From NCBI GenBank assembly GCA_017744935.1, contig JAGIAI010000037.1:46020-110019 (forward strand): a stretch of DNA of 64,000 bases, read 5' to 3'. The stretch is from Variovorax sp. GTDB lineage: Bacteria > Pseudomonadota > Gammaproteobacteria > Burkholderiales > Burkholderiaceae_C. Below the pieces are notes generated by a model. That model was not told the DNA's origin. It was given only the letters and a program-made list of their open reading frames with translations, and searched no databases. Shown one piece after another: positions 1-8,460 of the stretch. The translations under genes and the position numbers were made by a program. Numbering within the stretch: the first letter of the stretch is position 1; each line of letters opens with the position of its first letter.

Positions 1-482
1 GCATGGTTCAACGCTTCGAAGGCCATGCCGGCGGTGAGCGCGCCGTCGCCGATCACGGCCACCGCGCGATGCTTGTTCTGCAGCTTCTCGAACGCCACCG
101 CCATGCCGAGCGCGGCAGAGATGCTGGTCGACGAATGCGCGGTACCGAAGGTGTCGTATTCGCTTTCAGTGCGCTGGGGAAAGCCGGAGATGCCGCCGAG
201 CTGGCGCAGCGTCGGCATGCGGTCGCGGCGGCCGGTCAGGATCTTGTGCGGATAGGTCTGGTGGCCCACGTCCCACACCAGGCGATCGTGCGGCGTGTTG
301 AAGACGTGGTGCAGCGCAACCGTGAGCTCCACCGTGCCCAGATTCGAGCTGAGGTGTCCGCCGGTGCGCGAGACGTTGTCGAGCACGCAGGTTCGCACCT
401 CGTCGGCGAGTTGCTTGAGTTGGGCGCGGTCCATTTGCCGCAGCTGGGAGGGATCGTGGATGGTGGGGAGCAGCGGAGCCAT
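1..482 (-). CDS. dxs: 1-deoxy-D-xylulose-5-phosphate synthase, N-terminal part
   Basis: First step of the non-mevalonate isoprenoid pathway: thiamine-diphosphate-dependent condensation of pyruvate with glyceraldehyde 3-phosphate. About 160 residues are visible, starting MAPLLPTIHDPSQLRQMDRA, which is the characteristic Dxs N-terminus. RTGGHLSSNLG (near residue 38) and the thiamine-binding IGDGALTAGMAFEALN stretch (near residue 145) follow. The rest lies beyond the window start. It begins 15 bases after the ispA stop and is probably co-transcribed with xseB and ispA, the usual order in this group. The identity is secure; only the length is unknown. Confidence 0.96.
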   Translation of the reverse strand, partial: MAPLLPTIHDPSQLRQMDRAQLKQLADEVRTCVLDNVSRTGGHLSSNLGTVELTVALHHVFNTPHDRLVWDVGHQTYPHKILTGRRDRMPTLRQLGGISGFPQRTESEYDTFGTAHSSTSISAALGMAVAFEKLQNKHRAVAVIGDGALTAGMAFEALNH

Positions 483-497
483 GTGCAAATCTTGTCG

Positions 498-1418
498 TTA
501 TCGATCGCGATCGACGACCATGTAGGCGAGCGCGCGCAGCGCGCCCGTGTCGGCCAGCGCGCTGCGATCCAGCGCTTCGAGGGCCTGGGCCAGCAACTGG
601 CGCGCCTGTGCACGCGCGCCGTCGAGGCCGAGCAATGAAACATAGGTGGGCTTGTCGCTTGCGGCGTCCTTGCCCGCGGTCTTGCCGAGCGTTTCGGAAT
701 CGGCAATGACGTCGAGGATGTCGTCGACCACCTGGAAAGCGAGCCCGATGGCCGCGCCATAGTCGCGCAGTGCAGCGAGCGTCTGCGGCGCAAGCACATC
801 GCCGCAGGCCGCCCCCATCTCGACGCTGCCCTGCAGCAGCGCGCCGGTCTTGAGGCGATGCATGTTGCGCAGCTCGGCTTCGGTCAGTGCGACACCGACG
901 CTGGCCAAGTCGATTGCCTGACCGCCCGCCATTCCCTGGCTGCCTGCGGCGCGCGCCAACAGGCGGCACAGCGTTGCCTGCACCACCGGCGAAATGCTGG
1001 TGCCGTCCGGCGTGAGCAGTTCGAACGCGAGCGCCTGCAAGGCATCGCCGGCCAGCAGTGCATCAGCTTCGCCGAACTTGACGTGCACCGTGGGCTTGCC
1101 GCGGCGCAGCACGTCGTTGTCCATGCATGGGAGGTCGTCGTGGACCAGCGAATAGGCGTGAATCAGTTCGGCCGCGCAGGCGGCACGCAACGCCGCTTCG
1201 GCGTGACCGCCGACCGCCTCGCTGGCAGCCAGCACGAGCAGCGGCCGAAGGCGTTTGCCGCCATCGAGCACGGCATAGCGCATGGCATCACCCAGAAGCA
1301 CCGGCGAATCGACGCCGACCCACTCGGACAATGCGGATTCGACACGGGCGAGCAGCGGTTCGCTCCACGCGGAAAGACGGGCGGCATCCCACCGCAGGGC
1401 TTCGCAGGCCGTCGTCAT
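498..1418 (-). CDS. ispA: Farnesyl/geranyl diphosphate synthase (short-chain polyprenyl synthase)
   Basis: A 306-residue cytosolic prenyltransferase that condenses isopentenyl diphosphate with allylic diphosphates, giving farnesyl diphosphate for quinones and undecaprenyl phosphate. Both Mg-binding motifs are present: the first Asp-rich motif DDLPCMD at residues 94-100, with another Asp at 102, and the second, DDILD, at 232-236. GGKRLRP near residue 53 is the diphosphate-binding lysine/arginine region. Its start overlaps the xseB stop by four bases (ATGA), suggesting translational coupling, and dxs follows closely. Length is normal for IspA. Confidence 0.96.
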   Translation of the reverse strand: MTTACEALRWDAARLSAWSEPLLARVESALSEWVGVDSPVLLGDAMRYAVLDGGKRLRPLLVLAASEAVGGHAEAALRAACAAELIHAYSLVHDDLPCMDNDVLRRGKPTVHVKFGEADALLAGDALQALAFELLTPDGTSISPVVQATLCRLLARAAGSQGMAGGQAIDLASVGVALTEAELRNMHRLKTGALLQGSVEMGAACGDVLAPQTLAALRDYGAAIGLAFQVVDDILDVIADSETLGKTAGKDAASDKPTYVSLLGLDGARAQARQLLAQALEALDRSALADTGALRALAYMVVDRDR

Positions 1419-1681
1419 TCGGCGGTCCAGACCTTGAGGCTGCCTGCATCGAGCAGCTTGATCTGGTCTTCGACCGCCTGCAGCCTGTCGCGGCAGAACG
1501 CCAGAAGCGCTGCGCCGCGCTGGTAGCTGCCCAGCAGTTGATCGAGCGGCAGCTGGCCTGATTCGAGTTCGGTCACGAGTTGTTCGAGCTCCTGCAAGCC
1601 GGCTTCATAGGTGGCCGGCAACGCGCCGGTGTCGGTCGCGGCGGATTCGGCCGGCTGGGGGGAAGAAGGCACCTTGGGCAT
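1415..1681 (-). CDS. xseB: Exodeoxyribonuclease VII small subunit
   Basis: An 88-residue protein with the XseB signature: the helical core YEAGLQELEQLVTELESGQ followed by LPLDQLLGSYQRGAALLAFCRDRL. XseB binds the large nuclease subunit XseA, which is not in this window, to form the single-strand-specific exonuclease VII. The first 24 residues are a low-complexity Pro/Ser/Ala extension. It is the first gene of the xseB-ispA-dxs operon, an arrangement also known from E. coli. A TAAAAT hexamer on the minus strand upstream could be a -10 box, but no convincing -35 was found. Confidence 0.93.
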   Translation of the reverse strand: MPKVPSSPQPAESAATDTGALPATYEAGLQELEQLVTELESGQLPLDQLLGSYQRGAALLAFCRDRLQAVEDQIKLLDAGSLKVWTAE

Positions 1682-1873
1682 GCGGCAGTCGTGGGTGAAA
1701 CCCTACATTTTAGAGTCGGGGACCCGATCGCATCCCGACAGGTACAATCCTTAGTTCTCCGGGCCGGCAAATGCTGACCCATTTTCTTTTGGGGCCGCCG
1801 CGCGACATCGCACGCTTTTCAAGGCGGCCATCCGTTTTTCTTTCTCCCTGTGGGGAGCTTGGTCAGGTCACCC

Positions 1874-3010
1874 ATGTCTGATTTAAGTCTTCAACTGCAG
1901 CAGGCTTCGAGCCAACTTCCGGTTTCCGCATATTTCGACGAGGCGCTCTACGCCCGCGAGATGCAAACGCTCTTTGCCGCCGGTCCGCGCTATGTCGGAC
2001 ATCGGCTGGCCGTCCCCGAACCCGGCAGCTTCCATACGCTCCCGCAGGAGCATCAGGGTCGCGCGTTGGTCCACACGCCCAAGGGCGTGGAGCTGATTTC
2101 CAACGTCTGCCGCCATCGCCAGGCGTTGATCCTCCAGGGCCGCGGCGAAATCGATCCGACGAGCGGCGGCAACATCATCTGCCCCCTGCACCGCTGGACC
2201 TATGCGGCTGCCGATCCGCGCAAGACCGGCACGCTCATCGGCGCACCGCACTTCGAGCAGGACCCCTGCCTCAATCTCCACAACTATCCGCTGACCGAAT
2301 GGAACGGGTTGCTCTTCGAGAAGAGCTCCGGTGCCGGCGGGCGGGACGTGGCCGCCGACCTCGCGAATCTCGGCGCGCGCGCCGACCTCGATTTCGAGGG
2401 CTACGCGCTCGATCGCGTCGAACTTCATGAGTGCAACTACAACTGGAAGACCTTCATCGAGGTCTACCTCGAGGACTACCACGTCGGGCCGTTCCATCCC
2501 GGCCTCGGCAGCTTCGTGACCTGTGACGACCTGCGCTGGGAATTCGGCTGGCACCATTCCGTGCAGACGGTCGGCGTCGCCAACCGGCTCGGCCGCGCCG
2601 GCAGCCCCGTCTATCAGCGCTGGCAGGAACAACTGCTGAGGTACCGCGAAGGCAAGCCACCGAAGTACGGTGCGATCTGGCTCACCTACTACCCGCACGT
2701 CATGGTCGAGTGGTATCCGCATGTCCTCACGGTCTCCACGCTGCATCCGATCGGTCCGCAGAAGACGCTCAACATGGTCGAGTTCTTCTACCCCGAGGAA
2801 ATCGTTGCCTTCGAGCGCGAGTTCGTCGAGGCGCAGCAGGCCGCCTACATGGAAACCTGCGTCGAGGACGACGAGATCGCCGAGCGCATGGACGCCGGCC
2901 GTCGCGCGCTGATGCTGCGCGGCGACGACGAGAGCGGCCCCTATCAAAGCCCTATGGAAGACGGCATGCAGCAGTTCCATGAGTGGTACCGACGCGAAAT
3001 GAAGGCGTAA
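1874..3010 (+). CDS. Rieske non-heme iron oxygenase, large (alpha) subunit type
   Basis: A 378-residue oxygenase. The Rieske [2Fe-2S] ligands are C79-x-H81 and C103-x2-H106 (CPLHRW). The catalytic domain carries the mononuclear iron ligands in LEDYHVGPFHPG (H202 and H207), with an acidic C-terminal ligand probably in VEDDEIAERMD. It would hydroxylate or demethylate a substrate using electrons from a separate reductase, not found here. The substrate is not deducible; relatives are annotated as choline-monooxygenase-like or aromatic-ring-hydroxylating. The ATG at 1874 is preferred over an in-frame GTG at 1850 because the conserved family sequence starts there. A transporter gene follows within 10 bases. 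Confidence 0.9.
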   Translation: MSDLSLQLQQASSQLPVSAYFDEALYAREMQTLFAAGPRYVGHRLAVPEPGSFHTLPQEHQGRALVHTPKGVELISNVCRHRQALILQGRGEIDPTSGGNIICPLHRWTYAAADPRKTGTLIGAPHFEQDPCLNLHNYPLTEWNGLLFEKSSGAGGRDVAADLANLGARADLDFEGYALDRVELHECNYNWKTFIEVYLEDYHVGPFHPGLGSFVTCDDLRWEFGWHHSVQTVGVANRLGRAGSPVYQRWQEQLLRYREGKPPKYGAIWLTYYPHVMVEWYPHVLTVSTLHPIGPQKTLNMVEFFYPEEIVAFEREFVEAQQAAYMETCVEDDEIAERMDAGRRALMLRGDDESGPYQSPMEDGMQQFHEWYRREMKA

Positions 3011-3019
3011 GCCCCTCGG

Positions 3020-3952
3020 ATGCAAGCCCTATGGATGGTGCTTGGCGCACTGATCTTCGCCACGATGGGCGTGTGCGTGAAGGTCGCATCCGCCTGGTTT
3101 TCCTCTGCTGAACTGGTCTTCTACCGCGGCCTGATCGGTATCGTCTTCCTGTGGATCCTCGCGCGGCAGCGCGGCGTCACGCTCGCCACGCGCTATCCGG
3201 GCATGCATGCATGGCGCAGCCTCATCGGCGTCGTGTCGCTCGGCGCATGGTTCTATGCGATCGCGCACATGCCGCTCGCCACGGCGATGACCCTCAACTA
3301 CATGAGCAGCGTGTGGATCGCGGCCTTCGTGGTCGGCGGCGCGTTGCTGGCGTGGGTGCCGGTGCCGGGGCGCGACGGTCGTGCGCAGAAGCCGCCGTTG
3401 CAGGGGCCTCTGGTGCTCACCGTGCTCGTGGGATTTGGCGGGGTCGTGCTGATGCTCAAGCCATCCGTCGAAGGCAGCCAGGGCTTCGCCGGCATGCTGG
3501 GCCTCTTGTCGGGGCTGACGGCCGCGTTCGCCTACATGCAGGTGGTCGCGCTGTCGCGTATCGGCGAGCCTGAATCGCGCACGGTCTTCTACTTCGCGGT
3601 GGGCTCGGCAGTTGCCGGAGGGCTCGGCACATTGCTCGGCCCCTCGACACCCTTCAACGAATGGACCTGGGGTCACGCCGCGTGGCTGCTTCCGGTCGGC
3701 GTGCTGGCCGCGCTCGGCCAGCTTTGCATGACGCGCGCATACGCCACCGCAAAGACCGAAAGCGGTACGCTCTTGGTCGCGAATCTCCAGTACTCGGGCA
3801 TCGTGTTCGCCGCGATGTACAGCGTGCTGCTGTTCGGCGATCGCATCGATGCGACCGGCTGGCTCGGCATGGGGCTCATCGTGGCGAGCGGCATCGCGGC
3901 GACGGTGCTGCGCCAACGATCGCTACCGAGGGCGCCCGCCGAGGAACATTGA
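3020..3952 (+). CDS. EamA/DMT-family transporter
   Basis: A 310-residue inner-membrane protein with about ten hydrophobic segments arranged as two EamA repeats (roughly residues 5-135 and 155-300). Typical motifs are an N-terminal LGALIFATMGVCVKVAS, and TLNYMSSVWIAAFV at the end of helix 4. Drug/metabolite transporters of this type mostly export amino acids or other small metabolites. The cargo cannot be read from sequence. It sits 10 bases after the Rieske oxygenase and 10 bases before the sulfurtransferase gene, so the three may share a transcript. Confidence 0.9.
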   Translation: MQALWMVLGALIFATMGVCVKVASAWFSSAELVFYRGLIGIVFLWILARQRGVTLATRYPGMHAWRSLIGVVSLGAWFYAIAHMPLATAMTLNYMSSVWIAAFVVGGALLAWVPVPGRDGRAQKPPLQGPLVLTVLVGFGGVVLMLKPSVEGSQGFAGMLGLLSGLTAAFAYMQVVALSRIGEPESRTVFYFAVGSAVAGGLGTLLGPSTPFNEWTWGHAAWLLPVGVLAALGQLCMTRAYATAKTESGTLLVANLQYSGIVFAAMYSVLLFGDRIDATGWLGMGLIVASGIAATVLRQRSLPRAPAEEH

Positions 3953-3962
3953 AGGACTTCAC

Positions 3963-4868
3963 ATGTACACCACCCTGATCTCCGCCGAGCAGCTCCAGGC
4001 CCTGAAGGCCAACGAAGCACGGTTGATGGTGTTCGACTGCACCTTCGACCTCATGAAGCCCGATGCGGGCGCCCAACAGTACCGTGCTGCGCACATCCCG
4101 GGCGCGGTGTATGCCAACCTCGACACCGCGCTCAGCGCGAAACACGGCGTGGCCGGCGCGCATGGCGTCGTGGTCGCCAGGGAAGAAGGCCCGCCCGCAT
4201 CCGGCGGCCGTCATCCGCTACCCAGCCGGGAAAAATTCGCCGCGTGGCTGTCCAGCGTCGGCTTCGCGAACGACATGCAGGCGGTGGTCTACGACCGCAA
4301 CGGCGCCAACTACTGCGGCCGCCTCTGGTGGATGCTCAAGTGGATGGGCCACGAGGCGGTGGCCGTGCTCGACGGCGGCCTGCAGGCCTGGCAAGCCACG
4401 GGCGGCGCCGTCACGGACCGCGAGGAGCCATCGCACTTCCAGTCGAATTTCGTCACCGGCGAACCTCTGGTGCGACTCGTCGACACGAAGACGGTGGCGA
4501 CGCGGCTCGCGCAGCCTGACCAGACGCTGATCGACGCGCGCGCACCGCAACGCTATCGCGGCGAAGTGGAACCACTCGATCCGATTGCCGGTCACATCCC
4601 CGGGGCCCTGAACCGGCCCTTTTCCGAGAATTTCGGGCCTGACGGGAAGTTCAAGCCGGCCGCGCAACTGCGTGCCGAATTCGAATCGTTGCTGGCGGGC
4701 CACGAGCCGTCCACGGTGGTCCACCAATGCGGCAGCGGCGTGAGCGCGGTGCCCAACCTCCTTGCGATGCAGGTCGCGGGACTCGGTCCGACCGCGCTCT
4801 ATGCCGGCAGCTGGAGCGAGTGGAGCAATACGCCGGGGCTGCCGACCCGGCAAGGCGCAGAACCATGA
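3963..4868 (+). CDS. 3-mercaptopyruvate sulfurtransferase-type rhodanese
   Basis: A 301-residue two-domain rhodanese. The N-terminal domain (about 1-150) lacks the active Cys loop. The C-terminal domain holds the catalytic loop CGSGVSA with C256. A CGSG[V]-type loop is typical of 3-mercaptopyruvate sulfurtransferases such as SseA, whereas thiosulfate sulfurtransferases usually have CRKGVT. It would transfer sulfane sulfur from mercaptopyruvate to a thiophilic acceptor. ATG 3963 was chosen since the family-typical start MYTTLISAEQL lies there; the frame is open further upstream inside eamA. Its stop overlaps the next gene by four bases (ATGA), coupling it to the metal cassette. Confidence 0.9.
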   Translation: MYTTLISAEQLQALKANEARLMVFDCTFDLMKPDAGAQQYRAAHIPGAVYANLDTALSAKHGVAGAHGVVVAREEGPPASGGRHPLPSREKFAAWLSSVGFANDMQAVVYDRNGANYCGRLWWMLKWMGHEAVAVLDGGLQAWQATGGAVTDREEPSHFQSNFVTGEPLVRLVDTKTVATRLAQPDQTLIDARAPQRYRGEVEPLDPIAGHIPGALNRPFSENFGPDGKFKPAAQLRAEFESLLAGHEPSTVVHQCGSGVSAVPNLLAMQVAGLGPTALYAGSWSEWSNTPGLPTRQGAEP

Positions 4869-5410
4869 AACTGATGAGCCGGCCGCTCATTTCGCTCGCA
4901 TTCACCGCAGTCGTCGCAACCCCGCTTGGCGCACTCGCCCAGACCCAGCACGCGCATGTGCATGGACAAATCAAGCTCGACGTCGTCGTCGAAGGCCCGA
5001 CCGTGGTGATCGAGATGGAATCCCCTCTAGACAACTTCACCGGCTTCGAACACGCACCGCGCACGGATGCCGAAAAGAAGGCGGCCGAAACCGTCATTGC
5101 GCAATTGCGCGCGGCAGACCAGATCTTCCGCATCGACCCCGTCGCCAATTGCAAGCTCGGGCCGGTCACGCTGCGTTCGCCCGCACTGGGGCTGGACAAG
5201 ACCGAAGGCGAACCGTCCGAAGGGCATGCCGATCTCGACGGCACCTTTGCCTTCAACTGCACCAATGCAGGAGCGGCAAAGTTCATCGACGTCGGACTGT
5301 TCACCGCGTTCAAGGGTCCACGCCAGATCGAAGCGCAAATCGCAGCGCCGCAAGGCCAGTTCAAGCGGTCGCTGAAGCGGCCCAACGAACGGCTCGCATG
5401 GAGCAAGTGA
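4865..5410 (+). CDS. DUF2796 periplasmic protein, ZrgA-like putative zinc-binding protein
   Basis: A 181-residue exported protein. A signal peptide of about 26 residues ends in GALAQ, and the mature protein starts with a His cluster (H29, H31, H33 in HAHVHGQ). It shows the DUF2796 pattern: an N-terminal strand LDVVVEGPTVVIEMESPLDNF and a C-terminal FNC..AGAAKFIDVGLF region. From memory, DUF2796 includes ZrgA of the Vibrio cholerae zinc-regulated ZrgABCDE system. A zinc-binding role is therefore inferred from family and neighbours, not proven. The downstream ABC ATPase starts eight bases after its stop. Confidence 0.85.
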   Translation: MKLMSRPLISLAFTAVVATPLGALAQTQHAHVHGQIKLDVVVEGPTVVIEMESPLDNFTGFEHAPRTDAEKKAAETVIAQLRAADQIFRIDPVANCKLGPVTLRSPALGLDKTEGEPSEGHADLDGTFAFNCTNAGAAKFIDVGLFTAFKGPRQIEAQIAAPQGQFKRSLKRPNERLAWSK

Positions 5411-5417
5411 CCCAGCC

Positions 5418-6122
5418 GTGAGTTCCGTTCTTTCGGCTGAAGCGCTGCGATTCCAATGGCGCGGCGCAAAGGCGCCGTGCATCGACATCGAGCGGCTCGA
5501 CATTGCCGCCGGCGAGGCTGTGTTCCTGCACGGCCCGAGCGGATGCGGCAAGAGCACGCTGCTGTCGCTGCTGGCGGGCGTGCTCGTCGCCCAAGGCGGG
5601 CGTGCCACCCTGCTCGGACACGACTGGGCTGCGCTCTCGGGCGCGCGACGCGATGGGCTTCGGGTCGCGCATGTCGGCTACATCTTCCAGCAGTTCAACC
5701 TGCTGCCCTACCTGAGCGTGCTCGACAACGTCCTTCTGCCGTGCCGCTTCTCCGGGCGTCGGATGGCGCAGGCCACGCGCGATGGCACGGCGCAGGCGCA
5801 GGCGGAACACCTGCTGGAACAGATGGGCTTGGATTCGAGCTTGTGGCGGCGGCAGGCACTCCAGTTGTCCGTCGGCCAGCAGCAGCGCGTGGCCGCTGCG
5901 CGTGCGCTGATCGGCCACCCGGAAGTCGTGATCGCCGACGAACCCACCTCGGCGCTCGACGAAGACCGCCGCGAAGCCTTTCTCGATGTGCTGCTCTCGG
6001 CCTGCGAGACGAATCGCAGCGCACTCGTCTTCGTGAGCCATGACCAGCGGATTGCAGAGCGCTTTGCGCGGCACATCCTGCTGCCGGAGATCAATCGCGC
6101 CGCAAGCGGGGAGCCTGCATGA
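5418..6122 (+). CDS. ABC transporter ATP-binding protein (LolD/MacB-type)
   Basis: A 234-residue cytoplasmic ATPase with Walker A GPSGCGKST (39-47), Q-loop Q91, signature LSVGQQQR (150-157), Walker B VVIADEP (170-176) and a D-loop SALDED. This subfamily usually pairs with FtsX/MacB-like permeases that act mechanically on periplasmic partners. It starts with GTG at 5418, eight bases after the DUF2796 stop; no ATG fits the conserved N-terminus. Its stop overlaps the permease start by four bases, so the pair is almost certainly one transporter. Confidence 0.93.
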   Translation: MSSVLSAEALRFQWRGAKAPCIDIERLDIAAGEAVFLHGPSGCGKSTLLSLLAGVLVAQGGRATLLGHDWAALSGARRDGLRVAHVGYIFQQFNLLPYLSVLDNVLLPCRFSGRRMAQATRDGTAQAQAEHLLEQMGLDSSLWRRQALQLSVGQQQRVAAARALIGHPEVVIADEPTSALDEDRREAFLDVLLSACETNRSALVFVSHDQRIAERFARHILLPEINRAASGEPA

Positions 6123-7378
6123 GCGCACTCTTCGGAATCGCCTGGCGCAGCGCCTGGAACCGCCGCTTCACGCTCGCACTGACCGTACTGTCGATCGCAC
6201 TGTCGACCTTCCTGCTCCTGGGCGTCGAACGCATCCGCACCGAGATGCGCGAGAACTTCGCGTCATCTGTATCGGGCACCGACCTGATCGTCGGCGCGCG
6301 CACCGGCTCGACGCAACTGCTGTTGTACTCGGTGTTCCGCATCGGCGCCGCGACCAACAACATCCAGTGGAAGAGCGTGCAGGCACTTGCCGCGCATCCC
6401 GGTGTGCGCTGGGTGGTGCCGCTGTCGCTCGGCGATTCGCATCGCGGCTTCGCTGTGCTCGCGACCACGCCCGAGTACTTCGAGCACTTCCGCTATGGCG
6501 ACCGCCAGTCGCTTCGCATTCGCGAGGGCAAGCCCTTCAGCGAACTGTTCGATGCGGTGATCGGCGCCGAGGTCGCGGATCGACTCGGCTATCGCGTCGG
6601 CCAGAAGATCACGCTCGCGCACGGCAGCGGCGAACTGGTCGCGGAACACGCCGACAAGCCCTTCACCGTCGTCGGCATCCTTGCGCGCACCGGCACGCCG
6701 GTCGACCGCACGGTGCACATCGGCCTCGGCGCGATGGAAGCCATCCACCTCGAATGGGCCGGCGGTGCGCCGCTGCCCGGCGTCAAGATTCCGGCCGACC
6801 AGGTCCGCAAGTTCGACCTTACGCCGAAGAACGTCACTGCCGCGCTGGTCGGCCTCAAGAACCGCGCGGCTGTGTTCTCGGTGCAGCGCTGGGTGTCGAC
6901 CTATTCCGGCGAGCCGCTCATGGCGATCTTGCCGGGCGTCGCGCTCGATGAACTGTGGAGCGTGATCGGCGTCGGCGAGAACGCGCTGCTGGTGATGTCA
7001 GGGCTCGTCGCGCTCGTGAGCCTTGCGGGCCTGGTGTCCGTGGTCATGGCCGGGTTGAACGAACGTCGCCGCGAACTCGCGGTGCTGCGCGCGGTCGGCG
7101 CGAACCTGCGGCATGTGCTCACCTTGCTGGCCCTCGAAGGCGGGCTGGTCACGCTGCTCGGCGTGGTGATCGGCGTGGCGCTCGCGGCGCTGGGCATCGC
7201 CGTTCTGTCGCCGTGGCTGCAATCCCAGTTCGGACTGGCCCTGAGGCTGTCCGAACCTACACTGGACGAATGGCTGCTGCTGGCAAGCCTCGTCGTCGCG
7301 GGCTGGCTCGCGAGCCTGCTGCCCGGCATTCGCGCCTATCGGCTTTCATTGGCCGATGGACTCTCTCCAAGGATCTGA
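6119..7378 (+). CDS. ABC transporter permease, FtsX/MacB family
   Basis: A 419-residue membrane protein with one N-terminal transmembrane helix (about 17-37), a periplasmic MacB-like domain (about 45-275) and three C-terminal helices (about 285-410). This is the four-helix FtsX/LolC/MacB topology. RRRELAVLRAVGANLRHVL after the second helix is the family-specific cytoplasmic loop. It pairs with the upstream ATPase. Flanking periplasmic DUF2796 and DUF3299 proteins suggest it moves or loads a metal-binding periplasmic component. Direction of transport is unknown. Confidence 0.92.
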   Translation: MSALFGIAWRSAWNRRFTLALTVLSIALSTFLLLGVERIRTEMRENFASSVSGTDLIVGARTGSTQLLLYSVFRIGAATNNIQWKSVQALAAHPGVRWVVPLSLGDSHRGFAVLATTPEYFEHFRYGDRQSLRIREGKPFSELFDAVIGAEVADRLGYRVGQKITLAHGSGELVAEHADKPFTVVGILARTGTPVDRTVHIGLGAMEAIHLEWAGGAPLPGVKIPADQVRKFDLTPKNVTAALVGLKNRAAVFSVQRWVSTYSGEPLMAILPGVALDELWSVIGVGENALLVMSGLVALVSLAGLVSVVMAGLNERRRELAVLRAVGANLRHVLTLLALEGGLVTLLGVVIGVALAALGIAVLSPWLQSQFGLALRLSEPTLDEWLLLASLVVAGWLASLLPGIRAYRLSLADGLSPRI

Positions 7379-7380
7379 AG

Positions 7381-7980
7381 ATGACTTTGCGCCTTCCTCT
7401 TTCGTTTCTTCTCGCTGCGGTGATCGCAGGCAGTGCGCTTGCGGCTGAGCCCGTGCCCTCGGCGACGTCGCCGACCAACCCGCTCGGCGGCAAGGCAGGA
7501 AGCGAGAAGGTCGCCCCCGGCCAACCCCGCGTCATTTCGTGGGAAGAGCTGATCCCCAAGGACTGGGACCCGATGAAGGAACTCAAGGGCGTGGACCTGA
7601 GCAAGCTCGACGACAGCGACCCGCGCGCGAACGAGCTGCTGATGAAGCTGCAGGACGTATCGAACAACGCGCCGACCAACAAGGCGATGAACGGCGTCGA
7701 GGTCAAGATCCCCGGCTTCATCGTGCCGCTCGAGGAAAACAAGGGCGAGGTCACCGAGTTCCTGCTGGTGCCCTATTTCGGCGCCTGCATCCACACGCCG
7801 CCGCCGCCGGCCAACCAGATCCTGCATGTGCTGCCGAAGCAAGGTGCGAAGTTCCGTGCCATGGACACGGTTTGGGTCACCGGCAAGCTGCAGACCCTGC
7901 GCAACGATTCGATGATGGGCGTGAGTGGCTATCACATGACCGCCGACAGCGTCACCAAGTACACGGGCGGCGCGAAGTAG
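7381..7980 (+). CDS. DUF3299 periplasmic protein
   Basis: A 199-residue secreted protein with a signal peptide (MTLRLPLSFLLAAVIAGSALAA). It carries the DUF3299 core: GVEVKIPGFIVPLE, then FLLVPYFGACIHTPPPPANQ and VTGKLQT. The CIHTPPPP segment, with adjacent Cys and His, could bind a metal, which is inference. Its ATG follows the permease stop after two bases. The order DUF2796, ATPase, permease, DUF3299 recurs in proteobacteria as far as I know. This makes it a component of the same putative zinc system. Confidence 0.85.
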   Translation: MTLRLPLSFLLAAVIAGSALAAEPVPSATSPTNPLGGKAGSEKVAPGQPRVISWEELIPKDWDPMKELKGVDLSKLDDSDPRANELLMKLQDVSNNAPTNKAMNGVEVKIPGFIVPLEENKGEVTEFLLVPYFGACIHTPPPPANQILHVLPKQGAKFRAMDTVWVTGKLQTLRNDSMMGVSGYHMTADSVTKYTGGAK

Positions 7981-7998
7981 GCCGCCGGCGCTCTGGAT

Positions 7999-8460
7999 CT
8001 AGAGCCGCTTCGTCATGAAGAGACTGTTGGGGTCTTCGACGTAGTCGCCGAACGGCCCGCAGCGCGCGAAGCCGAACGACTCGTAAAGGCGGTGCGCTGG
8101 CGCGAATGCCTCCATGCTTCCGGTCTCCAGGCTCAGTCGCTGATAGGCGCGCGTCCTCGCTTCCGAGACGATGTGGTTCAGCACAGCACGGGCCACGCCT
8201 CGGCCACGATGGGCTTCCGCGGTTCGCATCGACTTGACCTCGCCATGCGCGGGCGAAAGCGCACGCAGCGCACCGCAGCCGAGCAGCTCGGCGCCTTCCC
8301 ACACCGTCCAGAAAGAGATGTCCGGCTGACGCAGCTTGCCGAGATCCAGCGCATGCACGCTCTCGGGAGGCGAGACCTCGCGCATGTTGCGCAGATGCTC
8401 TTCGAGCAGCGCGCGGATCTCGGGTCCGGAAAGATCGTCGAGCCGGATCTCCATGGTCAT
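7999..8460 (-). CDS. GNAT-family N-acetyltransferase
   Basis: A 153-residue acetyl-CoA-dependent acetyltransferase. Motif A is VKSMRTAEAHRGRGVARAVLNHIV (RGRGVA binds the pyrophosphate of CoA), followed by motif B around LYESFGFARCGPFGDY. The substrate is not deducible. The start overlaps the stop of the upstream M20 peptidase gene by four bases, suggesting coupling; a second ATG lies two codons in (8454). It ends 18 bases from the converging DUF3299 gene. Confidence 0.88.
   Translation of the reverse strand: MTMEIRLDDLSGPEIRALLEEHLRNMREVSPPESVHALDLGKLRQPDISFWTVWEGAELLGCGALRALSPAHGEVKSMRTAEAHRGRGVARAVLNHIVSEARTRAYQRLSLETGSMEAFAPAHRLYESFGFARCGPFGDYVEDPNSLFMTKRL

Noticed and set aside
1740..1750. 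GGTACAATCC as a -10 box for the Rieske oxygenase gene
   Set aside because: TACAAT is a fair -10 match, but no -35 hexamer was found at the right spacing and the site is 125 bases from the start.
7987..8008. A GCTCT/AGAGC dyad between DUF3299 and GNAT genes as a bidirectional terminator
   Set aside because: The stem is only five bases and neither strand has a T-tract.
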